64,000 nucleotides of DNA from Nonomuraea deserti (GTDB taxonomy: Bacteria > Actinomycetota > Actinomycetes > Streptosporangiales > Streptosporangiaceae): the NCBI RefSeq assembly GCF_004348685.1, contig NZ_SMKO01000023.1, positions 1 to 64,000 of the forward strand. Reading direction: 5' to 3'. The notes beneath the pieces are model-generated. The model was not told where the DNA came from and made no database searches. It worked only from the letters and a program-made list of their open reading frames with translations. This document shows positions 25,554-33,128 of this stretch, piece by piece. The position numbers and the translations under genes were made by a program. The first letter of the stretch is position 1, and the number at the start of each line of letters is the position of its first letter.

Positions 25554-27125
25554 TCACGCCGGCGTGGCCGGGGGGACGAGCACGCCCGGGTTGAGGATGC
25601 CCGCGGGATCCAGCCGGGTCTTGACCGCGTCCAGGACGCTCACACCGACGGGACCCAGCTCGGCCGCGTACGCGTCGCGATGGTCGCGGCCGACCCCGTG
25701 GTGGTGCGTGATGGTGCCGCCCGCCTCGACGATGGCCGCGTTCACCTCCGCCTTGGCCCGCTCCCACTGGGCGACCGGGTCGGCGTCCTGCGGGGTCACG
25801 ACGGTGAAGTACAGCGAGGCGCCGGTCTCGTACGCGTGGGAGACGTGGCACATGACGAGCGGCGAGCCGAGCGCCCCCAGCAGGGCGAGCCGCACCGCGT
25901 CGTAGAGGCGCGGCAGGTTCGCCCAGAACCCGGCCGTCTCCAGCGTCTCGACGGCGGCGCCGGCCGCGAGCAGCGAGTCGCGCAGGTACGGCGCCGAGAA
26001 CCGGCCGCGCTCCCACGCCTCGCCGGGGCCCGCGCCGAGCGGTTCGCCGCCCAGCCGCGCCAGCAGGGCGGAGACGGCCGCCCGCCGCCCTGTCTCCGAG
26101 GCGCCCTCGTGGCCCGCGATCAGCAGGCAGCCGGAGCCGCCTGAGCCGATGGCGTCCGGCTCGGCCAGGCCGATCATGGTCTCGGTCTCGTCGGACAGCC
26201 GCAGCACGGCCGGCACGGGCCCCTCCTGCGCCAGCGTCCGCACGGCCGCGGAGCCGGCCGCGAACGACGCGAACCGCCAACCCTCGTAGCGGCGCTCGGC
26301 GGGCGCGCGGCGCACCCGCAGGCGCAGGGACGTGATGACGCCGAAGGCGCCTTCGGAGCCGAGGACGAGCTGCCGCAGGTCGGGCCCGGCCGCCGACTTG
26401 GGGGCGCGGCCGAGGTCCAGGGTGCCCGCCGGGGTGGCGACGGTGAGGCCCATGACCATGTCGTCGAAGCGCCCGTATCCGGCGGAGGCCTGGCCGCTGG
26501 AGCGGGCGGCCGCGAAGCCGCCGAGCGTGGCGTACTCGAAGGACTGGGGGAAGTGCCCGAGCGTCAGCCCGCGCGCGGCGAGCAGCCGCTCCGCCTCGGC
26601 GGCCCGCACGCCCGGCTCGAACTCGGCCACCATCGACTCCGTGTCGACCGCGCGCAGCCGGTCGAGCCTGGCCAGGTCGAGCGCGACGACTCCGGCGAAT
26701 CCGGCGCGGGCGGCCGCGAGCCCTCCCACGACCGAGGTGCCGCCGCCGAAGGGCACGACCGCGATCCGCTCGGCGGAGCACAGCCGCAGCAGGCCTGCGA
26801 CCTCCTCGTGCGAGCCGGGCAGCACCACGGCGTCGGGCGCGTCGGAGCCGTCGCCCGCGCGCATCCGCAGCAGGTCGGGGGTGGACTTGCCGCGCGTGTG
26901 CCGCACGCGGGCCTCGTGCGTGGTCAGGACGTGCTCGGCGCCGGCCACCCCGGCGAGCGCCTCGACCAGCGGCCCCGGCAGGGCGACCGGCGGGACCCGC
27001 ACCGCCTCCAGCGCGACGGCGGGGACGGCGGGCGCTCGCACGCCGAGCAGGTCGTGCAGCAGCGTGCGGACCTGCTCGGGCAGCTCCCGGGCGCGGGCGG
27101 GGTCGCCCCATCCCGACCACGACAT
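25554..27125 (-). CDS. FAD-linked oxidase, alkyl-DHAP synthase (AGPS)-like
   Basis: 523 residues of the VAO/AGPS flavoprotein family: the FAD-binding PP-loop VVPFGGGTSVVGGL, SAGYGRFDDMVMGLTVATP, LVLGSEGAFGVITSLRLRVR, and the C-terminal active-site run THHHGVGRDH. In eukaryotes AGPS swaps the acyl chain of acyl-DHAP for a fatty alcohol to start ether lipids; bacterial members are mostly uncharacterised oxidases. ATG 27125 has GGAG 5 bases upstream. Divergent from tetR-glpD, whose product makes DHAP, which fits a role in glycerol-phosphate/DHAP chemistry. Exact reaction not proven. Confidence 0.85.
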   Translation of the reverse strand: MSWSGWGDPARARELPEQVRTLLHDLLGVRAPAVPAVALEAVRVPPVALPGPLVEALAGVAGAEHVLTTHEARVRHTRGKSTPDLLRMRAGDGSDAPDAVVLPGSHEEVAGLLRLCSAERIAVVPFGGGTSVVGGLAAARAGFAGVVALDLARLDRLRAVDTESMVAEFEPGVRAAEAERLLAARGLTLGHFPQSFEYATLGGFAAARSSGQASAGYGRFDDMVMGLTVATPAGTLDLGRAPKSAAGPDLRQLVLGSEGAFGVITSLRLRVRRAPAERRYEGWRFASFAAGSAAVRTLAQEGPVPAVLRLSDETETMIGLAEPDAIGSGGSGCLLIAGHEGASETGRRAAVSALLARLGGEPLGAGPGEAWERGRFSAPYLRDSLLAAGAAVETLETAGFWANLPRLYDAVRLALLGALGSPLVMCHVSHAYETGASLYFTVVTPQDADPVAQWERAKAEVNAAIVEAGGTITHHHGVGRDHRDAYAAELGPVGVSVLDAVKTRLDPAGILNPGVLVPPATPA

Positions 27126-27148
27126 GGGTTCTCCAGGCATGGGTACAC

Positions 27149-27175
27149 TGTGACACATGACGTCGATTCGTCACA
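27149..27175. promoter_or_regulatory. Candidate TetR operator between the flavoenzyme and tetR-glpD
   Basis: TGTGAC (27149-27154) and GTCACA (27170-27175) are a perfect inverted repeat with a 15-base spacer. It overlaps the tetR start codon and lies 24 bases from the flavoenzyme start, so one bound repressor could control both directions. Confidence 0.5.
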
Positions 27176-27681
27176 ATGACGGGGTGCTGGACGCCGCCCG
27201 CGACTGCGTGCTGGCCTACGGAGTGCGCAGGACGACCCTCACGGACGTGGCGCGCAGGGCCGGGGTCTCACGGATGACGCTCTACCGCCGCTGGCCCGAC
27301 GTGCGCACGCTGGTCGCCGACGTGATGACCAGGGAGTGGGTGCGGGTGATCGCGGGGCTGGACATGTCCGATCCGGTCCGCGCGGTCGTCGCGGGCGTAC
27401 GGGGGCTGCGCGCGCACCCGTTGTGGCGCAAGATCGTGGAGGCGGATCCCGAGCTGCTCCTCCCCTACCTGCTCGACCGGCGCGGCGCGACCCACGAGGC
27501 CGTGCTGGAGGTGCTGGAGCGGGGCTTCGGCGATCCGCGCAAGGCGAGAGCGGTGCTGCTGGTGGCCCAGTCGTTCCTGCTGTCCGCTCCGACCATGCTC
27601 GACCCCGTGACCGTGGACGACCTCGACGACGAACTCGCCGCCTTGCTGGAGGGATACCTTGACCCACGAGAGAGCCGCTGA
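27157..27681 (+). CDS. TetR-family regulator of the flavoenzyme/glpD region
   Basis: 174 residues. The helix-turn-helix reads RTTLTDVARRAGVSRMTLYR followed by RWPDVRTLVADVM; the C-terminal part is short and poorly conserved. ATG 27157 is just inside the shared promoter. Probably regulates the divergent AGPS-like gene and glpD 52 bases downstream. Ligand unknown; a lipid precursor would fit the neighbours. Confidence 0.87.
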   Translation: MTSIRHNDGVLDAARDCVLAYGVRRTTLTDVARRAGVSRMTLYRRWPDVRTLVADVMTREWVRVIAGLDMSDPVRAVVAGVRGLRAHPLWRKIVEADPELLLPYLLDRRGATHEAVLEVLERGFGDPRKARAVLLVAQSFLLSAPTMLDPVTVDDLDDELAALLEGYLDPRESR

Positions 27682-27732
27682 ACGCGCCGCCGCCGCGGTC
27701 CCGGCCCGGCGCGACGGAAGGGCTGCGGGCTG

Positions 27733-29244
27733 ATGGGCGAGCCCGCCGCGGGGAGCTCGCTGAACGCCCGCAGACGCGCCCGCGAGCTGCGCCGGGTCGC
27801 CGAGGAGCGGGTGGACGTGCTGGTTGTGGGGCTCGGCGCGACCGGCGCGGGCGCCGCGCTCGACGCCGCGTCCCGCGGGCTGAGCGTGGCCGCGATCGAC
27901 GCCCACGACCTGGCGTTCGGCACGTCCAGGTGGAGCTCGAAGCTCATCCACGGCGGGCTGCGCTACCTCGCCAGGGGACAGGTCGACGTGGCTCACGAGA
28001 GCGCGGCCGAGCGCGGCGTCCTGCTCCGCACGACGGCTCCGCACCTGGTCAAGGCACACCCGTACGTGCTGCCGCTGACGCCCGCGGTCTCGCGTCGGCA
28101 GGCGGCCATGGTGGCGGCCGGCTACCGGATGGGCGACGCGCTGCGGGCCGCCGCCCGCACGCCGCGCCGCCTGCTGCCCGGTCCCACGCGGCTCACCGCG
28201 GCCCGCACCCGCACCCTGGCGCCCGTGCTCAGCGGCGACGGCCTGCGCGGCGCGCTGCTGTCGTGGGACGGCCGGCTGCTCGACGACGCGCGGCTGGTGG
28301 TGGCGATCGCCAGGACCGCCGCCGCCCACGGGGCTCGCGTGCTGACCCGCTGCCGCGCGCTGCGGCTCACGGAAGAGGGCGCCGACGTACGCGACGAGCT
28401 GACGGGCGAGGAGTTCACCGTCCGGGCCAGAGCGGTGATCAACGCGACGGGCGCGTGGGCGGGATCGCTGGACCCGCAGGTGAGGCTGCGTCCGTCCCGC
28501 GGCACCCACCTCGTCCTGTCGCCCGGCACGCTGCCCGGGCTGATCGCGGGCATGCACGTGCCCATCCCGGGAGAGGGCAACCGGTTCGCGCTCGTGCTCC
28601 CCCAGCACGACGGCCGCGTCTACGTCGGGCTCACGGACGAGCCGGTGGACGGGCCGGTGCCGGACGTCCCCGAGGCGCCCGAGGAAGACGTCAGAACGCT
28701 CCTGGAGGTGCTGAACGGCGTTCTTGAGGCCCCGGTGACCAGAGAGGCGGTTGCGGGCGCGTACGCGGGCCTCAGGCCCCTCCTGGCGGCCGGCGGGCGG
28801 ACGGCCGACCTGTCCCGGAGGCACGCGGTCCTGTCCGGCGGGGGCGTCGTCACGGTCGTCGGGGGCAAGCTGACGACATATCGCCGTATGGCCGAGGACG
28901 CGGTGGATCGAGCGGTCTCGGACACGAGGTTGCCGGCCGGGCGGAGCCGTACGAAGAAGATCCCGCTCGTGGGGGCGGGTCCGCAGCCGTCCGGGGTGCC
29001 CGTGCGGCTGGCCGAGCGGTACGGCGGCGAGGCGCAGGCCGTGCACGAGCTCGTCAAGGCGCACCCGGAGGAGGTCGGGCTCGGCATCACCAAGGGCGAG
29101 CTGCTGTGGTCGGTCCGGCACGAGGGCGCCCTCGACGAGGGCGACCTGCTGGACCGGCGGACCAGGATCGGCCTGGTCAAGCGGGACAGGGACCGCGCAC
29201 TGCCCGCGACACGGGACGTACTGCGCGGAACACCCCACGCCTGA
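27733..29244 (+). CDS. glpD: FAD-dependent glycerol-3-phosphate dehydrogenase
   Basis: 503 residues. It has the Rossmann FAD motif VLVVGLGATGAGAALDAASR near the N-terminus, the glycerol-3-phosphate dehydrogenase signature IHGGLRYLARGQVDVAHES, and GGKLTTYRRMAEDAVD near 385. It oxidises glycerol-3-phosphate to DHAP at the membrane, feeding electrons to quinone. Somewhat shorter than the Streptomyces type (about 530-570). ATG 27733 is preceded by GGAAGGG. Cotranscription with tetR is likely. Its product DHAP is the backbone used by AGPS-type enzymes, which supports a common role with the divergent flavoenzyme. Confidence 0.92.
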   Translation: MGEPAAGSSLNARRRARELRRVAEERVDVLVVGLGATGAGAALDAASRGLSVAAIDAHDLAFGTSRWSSKLIHGGLRYLARGQVDVAHESAAERGVLLRTTAPHLVKAHPYVLPLTPAVSRRQAAMVAAGYRMGDALRAAARTPRRLLPGPTRLTAARTRTLAPVLSGDGLRGALLSWDGRLLDDARLVVAIARTAAAHGARVLTRCRALRLTEEGADVRDELTGEEFTVRARAVINATGAWAGSLDPQVRLRPSRGTHLVLSPGTLPGLIAGMHVPIPGEGNRFALVLPQHDGRVYVGLTDEPVDGPVPDVPEAPEEDVRTLLEVLNGVLEAPVTREAVAGAYAGLRPLLAAGGRTADLSRRHAVLSGGGVVTVVGGKLTTYRRMAEDAVDRAVSDTRLPAGRSRTKKIPLVGAGPQPSGVPVRLAERYGGEAQAVHELVKAHPEEVGLGITKGELLWSVRHEGALDEGDLLDRRTRIGLVKRDRDRALPATRDVLRGTPHA

Positions 29245-29259
29245 TGGCACCAACCCGTT

Positions 29260-29279
29260 AGATTAGGCTTACCTAATCT
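29260..29279. promoter_or_regulatory. IdeR/DmdR-type iron box
   Basis: AGATTAGGCTTACCTAATCT: 8-base perfect arms around CTTA. Its core TTAGGCTTACCTAA differs at one base from the actinobacterial iron-box core TTAGGCTAACCTAA. It lies 22 bases before the TTG start of the next gene, so iron-bound IdeR/DmdR1 should repress that gene. Confidence 0.85.
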
Positions 29280-29301
29280 GATCGGGGAAGGGGAACCGGC
29301 G

Positions 29302-30216
29302 TTGGCGACGGGCTGCGAGCATCCCATCGGGTGCCACACGGGGGAGGTGCCCACACTGGCGAGCGCGACCGTGGGGGCCAGGCTCTGGCTGCTCATCGAA
29401 TACACCGGCGCCTGGCCCTCGCGCCTGGAAAACTTCGAACTTCCTCAAGAAATCTCCGAACTCGTCCGCCGGGCACTCGAACGCGATATCAGGCCCCAGC
29501 TGATCCGCCGCCCGGGAAAGCGGACCCGCCCGCAGGAGCAGGGCATCCGTGTGCTACTGGGTCACGCGACCGGCGAGCGTCCGTGGCTCGCAGGGGGCGT
29601 CGTCGCAGGTCCCGACGATCTTGACCTGGATGCTTTCGTGGCCGGAGTGGTCCCGGAGTCCTGCATACTTGAAGACGAGCCGGTATTTCTGGTCTGCACG
29701 CACGCCAAGCGCAATGTGTGCTGCGCCCGCATTGGATTGCCCCTCGCTCGGTCACTGGCCGAATCTTTGCCGGACAGAGTGTGGGAAACGTCACACGTTG
29801 GCGGCGATCGCTACGCCGCCAACCTCGTGTGCTTGCCACACGGAATTTTCTACGGCAGCATGTCTCAGGCTGCTGCACTGGCAGCGGCTAACGCGTACCG
29901 GTCGGGCGAGATCATTCTCGACCGCTACCGGGGACGCGCAGGCATCCCTGAGCCATTGCAAGCCGTGGAACACTTCGCCCGAGCCCATACGGGAGAGTGT
30001 TCCGTCGGCGCAGTGGCCGTGGAATCCTCCAGGTCGGACGGCGACGTCACCAAAGCCATCGTGCGCTGCGGCGACGTCCGGTTCCAGGTTGTGGTTGAGC
30101 CATCGGCGTTCACAGCGCCGTGTGGTACGGCTTGCGCCGAGACGATCACCACCTACCGGCTGGTTTCGCTGGACAGGCTCACGCCTGTACGGTACGCCAC
30201 GCCCGCTCTCGCCTGA
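29302..30216 (+). CDS. Sucrase/ferredoxin-like [2Fe-2S] thioredoxin-fold protein
   Basis: 304 residues of the Suc_Fer-like family. The family cysteine motif VCTHAKRNVCCARIGLPL and the following ETSHVGGDRYAANLVCLPHG are clear; together with C237-like cysteines later they suggest a thioredoxin-like [2Fe-2S] fold. Biochemical role is not established for the family. TTG 29302 is used because GGGGAAGGGGAA lies just upstream and no ATG or GTG fits. The iron box right before it means the protein should be made in iron limitation, odd for an iron-sulfur protein unless it serves iron release or siderophore reduction. Confidence 0.87.
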   Translation: MATGCEHPIGCHTGEVPTLASATVGARLWLLIEYTGAWPSRLENFELPQEISELVRRALERDIRPQLIRRPGKRTRPQEQGIRVLLGHATGERPWLAGGVVAGPDDLDLDAFVAGVVPESCILEDEPVFLVCTHAKRNVCCARIGLPLARSLAESLPDRVWETSHVGGDRYAANLVCLPHGIFYGSMSQAAALAAANAYRSGEIILDRYRGRAGIPEPLQAVEHFARAHTGECSVGAVAVESSRSDGDVTKAIVRCGDVRFQVVVEPSAFTAPCGTACAETITTYRLVSLDRLTPVRYATPALA

Positions 30217-30254
30217 CCAGGGAACATCACGGCCCGACCTTGCGTTGGAACAGT

Positions 30255-30269
30255 GACGCCAAAAGCGTC
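30255..30269. other. Small hairpin in the whiB upstream region
   Basis: GACGC (30255-30259), loop CAAAA, GCGTC (30265-30269), flanked by TTGG and CAA that can extend the stem. It may end the upstream transcript or act in the whiB leader. Confidence 0.35.
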
Positions 30270-30315
30270 CAATGCGGCTCAATTCCGAAATACCTCTCAC
30301 GAAGGTGGTTTTCTC

Positions 30316-30627
30316 ATGTCTCAGGTACGTCGGCAGCTCGCCCGCCCGCGCCCCAGCTGGGGTTGGCAGGATGATGCCGCGTGCCGGGGTGAGGACCTCG
30401 TGCTCTTCTTCGGCCCCGATGGGGAGCGGCAGCCCGAGCGGGACGTACGTGAGCGGAAGGCCAAGGCGATCTGCGCCCAGTGCCCCGTCCGCACCGAGTG
30501 CCTTGACTACGCGCTGTCCCGGCCCGAGAAGTACGGCACGTGGGGCGGTCTCAACGAGGACGAGCGCGCGAGCGAGCGTCGCCGTCGTATGCGCCGCGCG
30601 GCCAGCGCCGGCATCTCCGCCGCCTGA
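30316..30627 (+). CDS. WhiB-family iron-sulfur regulator
   Basis: 103 residues. The four [4Fe-4S] ligands are C23, C53, C56 and C62 (AACRGED, AICAQCPVRTEC), followed by the sigma-factor-binding turn GTWGG (74-78) and a basic C-terminus (ERRRRMRRAA) that contacts DNA. Wbl proteins bind the principal sigma factor and sense redox or nitric oxide. The subtype is not clear to me; the end is basic without a WhiB7-type AT-hook. ATG 30316 follows AAGGTGG. A strong nested hairpin lies 38 bases after the stop. Confidence 0.93.
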   Translation: MSQVRRQLARPRPSWGWQDDAACRGEDLVLFFGPDGERQPERDVRERKAKAICAQCPVRTECLDYALSRPEKYGTWGGLNEDERASERRRRMRRAASAGISAA

Positions 30628-30664
30628 CACACACCCGGCTGCGTCACCAGCACCGCGTGATCAC

Positions 30665-30735
30665 GCAGTTGTCCCGATGAACCAGAGCCTGGCCCTCCAT
30701 GTCCAGGCTCTGGCGAACCCGGTCGGGACAACTGC
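30665..30735 (+). terminator. Nested perfect hairpin after whiB
   Basis: Outer stem GCAGTTGTCCCGA (30665-30677) pairs perfectly with TCGGGACAACTGC (30723-30735). Inner stem CCAGAGCCTGG (30682-30692) pairs perfectly with CCAGGCTCTGG (30703-30713), with a 10-base loop. A 12-base palindrome GCCTGATCAGGC (30734-30745) follows. There is no U-tract. Most simply a terminator for whiB, but 24 uninterrupted base pairs in two tiers could also be a stable small RNA. Confidence 0.75.
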
Positions 30736-30819
30736 CTGATCAGGCACCTCACCCAGGCACATCCACAGCTTCACCCGACGGTCCGGCCGGGCGACACCCC
30801 GGCCAGGACCCGCGGCCGG

Positions 30820-31083
30820 CCATGCGGCGATCCAGTCCCGCACATCGGCGGCCTCCCCGGTCCATGCGGCCATCAATCCCATGCACCGGCGGTCCTTCCA
30901 CCGGTCCATGCGGCCACCAGTCCCACGTACCGGCGGTCTTCACCGGTCCATGCGGCTGTCGGTTCCGCACGCCGGCGGTCCTCCCCGGTTCAGGCGGCCA
31001 GTCCCGCGCACCGGCGGTCCTCCCCCGTCCATGCGGCGACCCAGTCCATGCGGCGACCCAGTCCCGCGCGCCGGCAGCGACCC
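30820..31083. repeat. 42-bp minisatellite in a 620-base gene-free stretch
   Basis: Six to seven degenerate copies of a ~42-base unit, each beginning CCATGCGGC and containing ACCGGCGGTCC near its end; units vary from 39 to 44 bases with one short copy. The gene-free stretch 30628-31248 otherwise holds the nested hairpin and nothing else I can support. Confidence 0.88.
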
Positions 31084-31248
31084 CACTCGGGATCCACCGG
31101 CTGGCGGCCTCGCCGACGGCCGGCCACGCCTCTTCGTCGTCGAACGCGGCAACCTCGAAACGGCGCCTCCGCCGCGCCCACGGTCGAGTGACCGAAATGC
31201 ATCGCCGGGCAGACCGTAACCCGGCCTGCCCGGCGACGAACGCCCGCC

Positions 31249-31482
31249 TCAGACGATCAGGTCGTCGAACTCCCCGTCTTTCGCTCCGAGCACGAACGCG
31301 GTGATCTCAGCCTGCGTGTAGACGAGCGCGGGGCCCTCGGGAAAACGTGAGTTGCGCATCGCTATCTCCCCCGTGGGCAGGCTGGCGACCTCGACGCAGT
31401 TGCCGTTGGGGTTGCTCTGCTTGCTCTTGCGCCAGACGACGGGAAGGCGGCCGGCGGGCGTTCCGTTCCGGAACTCGTGCAT
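31249..31482 (-). CDS. DUF397 protein of a WhiJ-type regulatory set
   Basis: A 77-residue DUF397 protein, with VVWRKSKQSNPNGNCVEVA, AMRNSRFPEGPALVYTQAE and the C-terminal FVLGAKDGEFDD. DUF397 proteins are the small partners of WhiJ-like XRE regulators in actinomycetes. ATG 31482 has AGGAG 9 bases upstream. It lies 135 bases after the XRE gene and has its own 18-base palindrome upstream. Confidence 0.9.
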   Translation of the reverse strand: MHEFRNGTPAGRLPVVWRKSKQSNPNGNCVEVASLPTGEIAMRNSRFPEGPALVYTQAEITAFVLGAKDGEFDDLIV

Positions 31483-31505
31483 GGGGGCGGCTCCTCGCGA
31501 TCTTA

Positions 31506-31523
31506 CGGATGCACGTGCATCCG
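31506..31523. promoter_or_regulatory. Perfect 18-bp palindrome upstream of the DUF397 gene
   Basis: CGGATGCACGTGCATCCG, directly followed (minus strand) by TAAGAT, a possible -10 hexamer. It shares the core TGCACGTGCA with the palindrome in front of the XRE gene. Confidence 0.7.
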
Positions 31524-31617
31524 CGCTTGCGAGTTGACAATACGACAGCGTGCCGAGGCACATATACCGGACGACCAAAAATCCTGGTATGCCGTGGATC
31601 ACAGGGATATCAGCAGC

Positions 31618-32499
31618 TCAGCCGGAAATAAGTCGCTCCAGGAAGCGCCGGGTCGCCCTGGGCTCCTCGGCCTGGATGCTCAGCCGATCCATGACCTCCA
31701 TGTAGTGGTCGGAATCGGCGGGCTTGTCCAGGTAGAGGGCGCTGGTGAGCTGCTCCATGTACACCACGTCGGGCAGCTCACGCTCCGGGAAGCGCAGGAT
31801 GCTGAAGGGACCGCCGGCCGCCGCGTGACCGCCGCGGTCGAACGGCATGATCTGCACGGTGACGTTGCGCTCGGCCGTGACGTCGAGGAGGAACACGATC
31901 TGCTCCCGCATCGTCTCGGGGCCGCCCAGCGTGCGCCGCACGACGGCCTCGTCGATCACCGCCCAGAGCGTGAGGCCGCTGTCCAGCCGCCTCTGCCGGG
32001 CCATGCGCAGCGCCACCCGGCGGTCGAGCTCCGACCGCGCGGCCTTCTCGTGGGCCAGTTCGATGACCGCTCTGGCGTAGGCGGGGGTCTGGAGCAGCCC
32101 GGGAACGAACTGGTTCTCGTAGGTGCGGATGCTGGAGGCGGCGCCCTCCAGACCGATGTAGACCTCGAACCATGACGGCAGCAGGTCGCCGTACTTGTGC
32201 CACCAGCCGGGGGCGTTGGCCTGCTTGGCCAGGGCGAGCAGCGGCTCGCGCTCGGCGGGGTCGGTGACGCCGTAGAGGGTGAGCAGATCGGCCACGTCGC
32301 GCTGCTTGAAGCTGACCTGGCCGAGCTCCAGCCGGCTGATCTTGGCGTGGGATGCGCGAATCGAGTACCCCGCGTCCTCGCGCGAGATACCCTTCTCCGT
32401 GCGGAGCCTGCGGAGTTGGGTGCCGAGCAGGATTCGCAGCACCGTCGGGCTTCCGGGGGAATGGCTGAGCAGCCTTCCCTCCGCGCTCTGTGCGCTCAC
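31618..32499 (-). CDS. XRE/DUF5753 regulator (WhiJ-like)
   Basis: 293 residues: an N-terminal XRE helix-turn-helix (LRTEKGISREDAGYSIRASH, then AKISRLELGQVSF) and the DUF5753 effector domain (WFEVYIGLEGAASSIRTYEN through the C-terminus). This is the WhiJ-like architecture. GTG 32499 is selected because AGGAG lies 6 bases upstream. Divergent from the ATPase gene and followed by the DUF397 gene, giving the standard three-member set. Known members affect development and antibiotic production in Streptomyces. Confidence 0.92.
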   Translation of the reverse strand: MSAQSAEGRLLSHSPGSPTVLRILLGTQLRRLRTEKGISREDAGYSIRASHAKISRLELGQVSFKQRDVADLLTLYGVTDPAEREPLLALAKQANAPGWWHKYGDLLPSWFEVYIGLEGAASSIRTYENQFVPGLLQTPAYARAVIELAHEKAARSELDRRVALRMARQRRLDSGLTLWAVIDEAVVRRTLGGPETMREQIVFLLDVTAERNVTVQIMPFDRGGHAAAGGPFSILRFPERELPDVVYMEQLTSALYLDKPADSDHYMEVMDRLSIQAEEPRATRRFLERLISG

Positions 32500-32514
32500 G
32501 CACCGCTCCTAGAT

Positions 32515-32543
32515 CATCTGCACGTGCAGATGCGATTCGCATC
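32515..32543. promoter_or_regulatory. Paired palindromes in the divergent WhiJ-type promoter
   Basis: CATCTGCACGTGCAGATG (32515-32532) is a perfect 18-base palindrome. It overlaps a second inverted repeat, GATGCGA (32529-32535), T, TCGCATC (32537-32543). The first has the same TGCACGTGCA core as the site before the DUF397 gene, so the XRE protein probably binds both. Confidence 0.7.
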
Positions 32544-32627
32544 CGTAAACTACGAAAAGTCTTGCATCGGTAAGCACTCCCCGTAAAGATGGGCATTGGA
32601 TCACCAGACCGCGCTTCGGGGGCCTGA

Positions 32628-33095
32628 ATGACGACTTTCGACGCTCGGCCGCAAGCCGCCATCGGTTCCCGGCCTCCAGGATGGCTCTCGTCCGTCCTGG
32701 TAGACGGTCATGCCGGTGAGTGCGACGCCGTCTTCCCCTTCCGCCAGCGACTCGAGCCCTCGTGCGTGGCGACCGCCCGGCGCTTCGTCGACCAGACGCT
32801 CGCCGCGTGGGGCGTGATGGAGGTGGCCTTCGACGCGCAGCTCGTGGTCTCGGAGCTGGTGACCAACGCCATGCGGCACGGCGGCGGGGTGGCACAGCTG
32901 CGCCTGCTGTCTCATGGCGCGGAGCTCGCCTGCGTGGTGGCGGACCACAGCCACACCGTGCCGGTGGCCGCCGCGCCCGACGTGTTCTCGGAGTTCGGGC
33001 GAGGGCTGCGGCTGGTGGACGCCCTCTGCTCCGCCTGGGGCTGGCTCTCCCCCAGTGGCTCGCGCAAGCTCGTCTGGGCCGTCCTCGTCGGCTGA
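32628..33095 (+). CDS. Histidine-kinase-like ATPase (AbaA/anti-sigma type)
   Basis: 155 residues, one HATPase_c domain of the RsbW/anti-sigma type. The N-box is VSELVTNAMRHGGG and a G-box-like SEFGRGLRLVDALCSAWG follows. There is no histidine or receiver domain. Third member of the WhiJ-type set, divergent from the XRE gene by 128 bases. Such ATPases are thought to act as protein-binding switches. ATG 32628 has only a weak GGGGGC upstream. Confidence 0.88.
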   Translation: MTTFDARPQAAIGSRPPGWLSSVLVDGHAGECDAVFPFRQRLEPSCVATARRFVDQTLAAWGVMEVAFDAQLVVSELVTNAMRHGGGVAQLRLLSHGAELACVVADHSHTVPVAAAPDVFSEFGRGLRLVDALCSAWGWLSPSGSRKLVWAVLVG

Positions 33096-33128
33096 CCGTG
33101 CCTCCCGCCGCTCATCGGCGTACGCCAT

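Noticed and set aside
30699-31304. Open frame across the 42-bp minisatellite
   Set aside because: The product is made of repeat translation only and lacks a ribosome-binding site and domain features; several frames are equally open.
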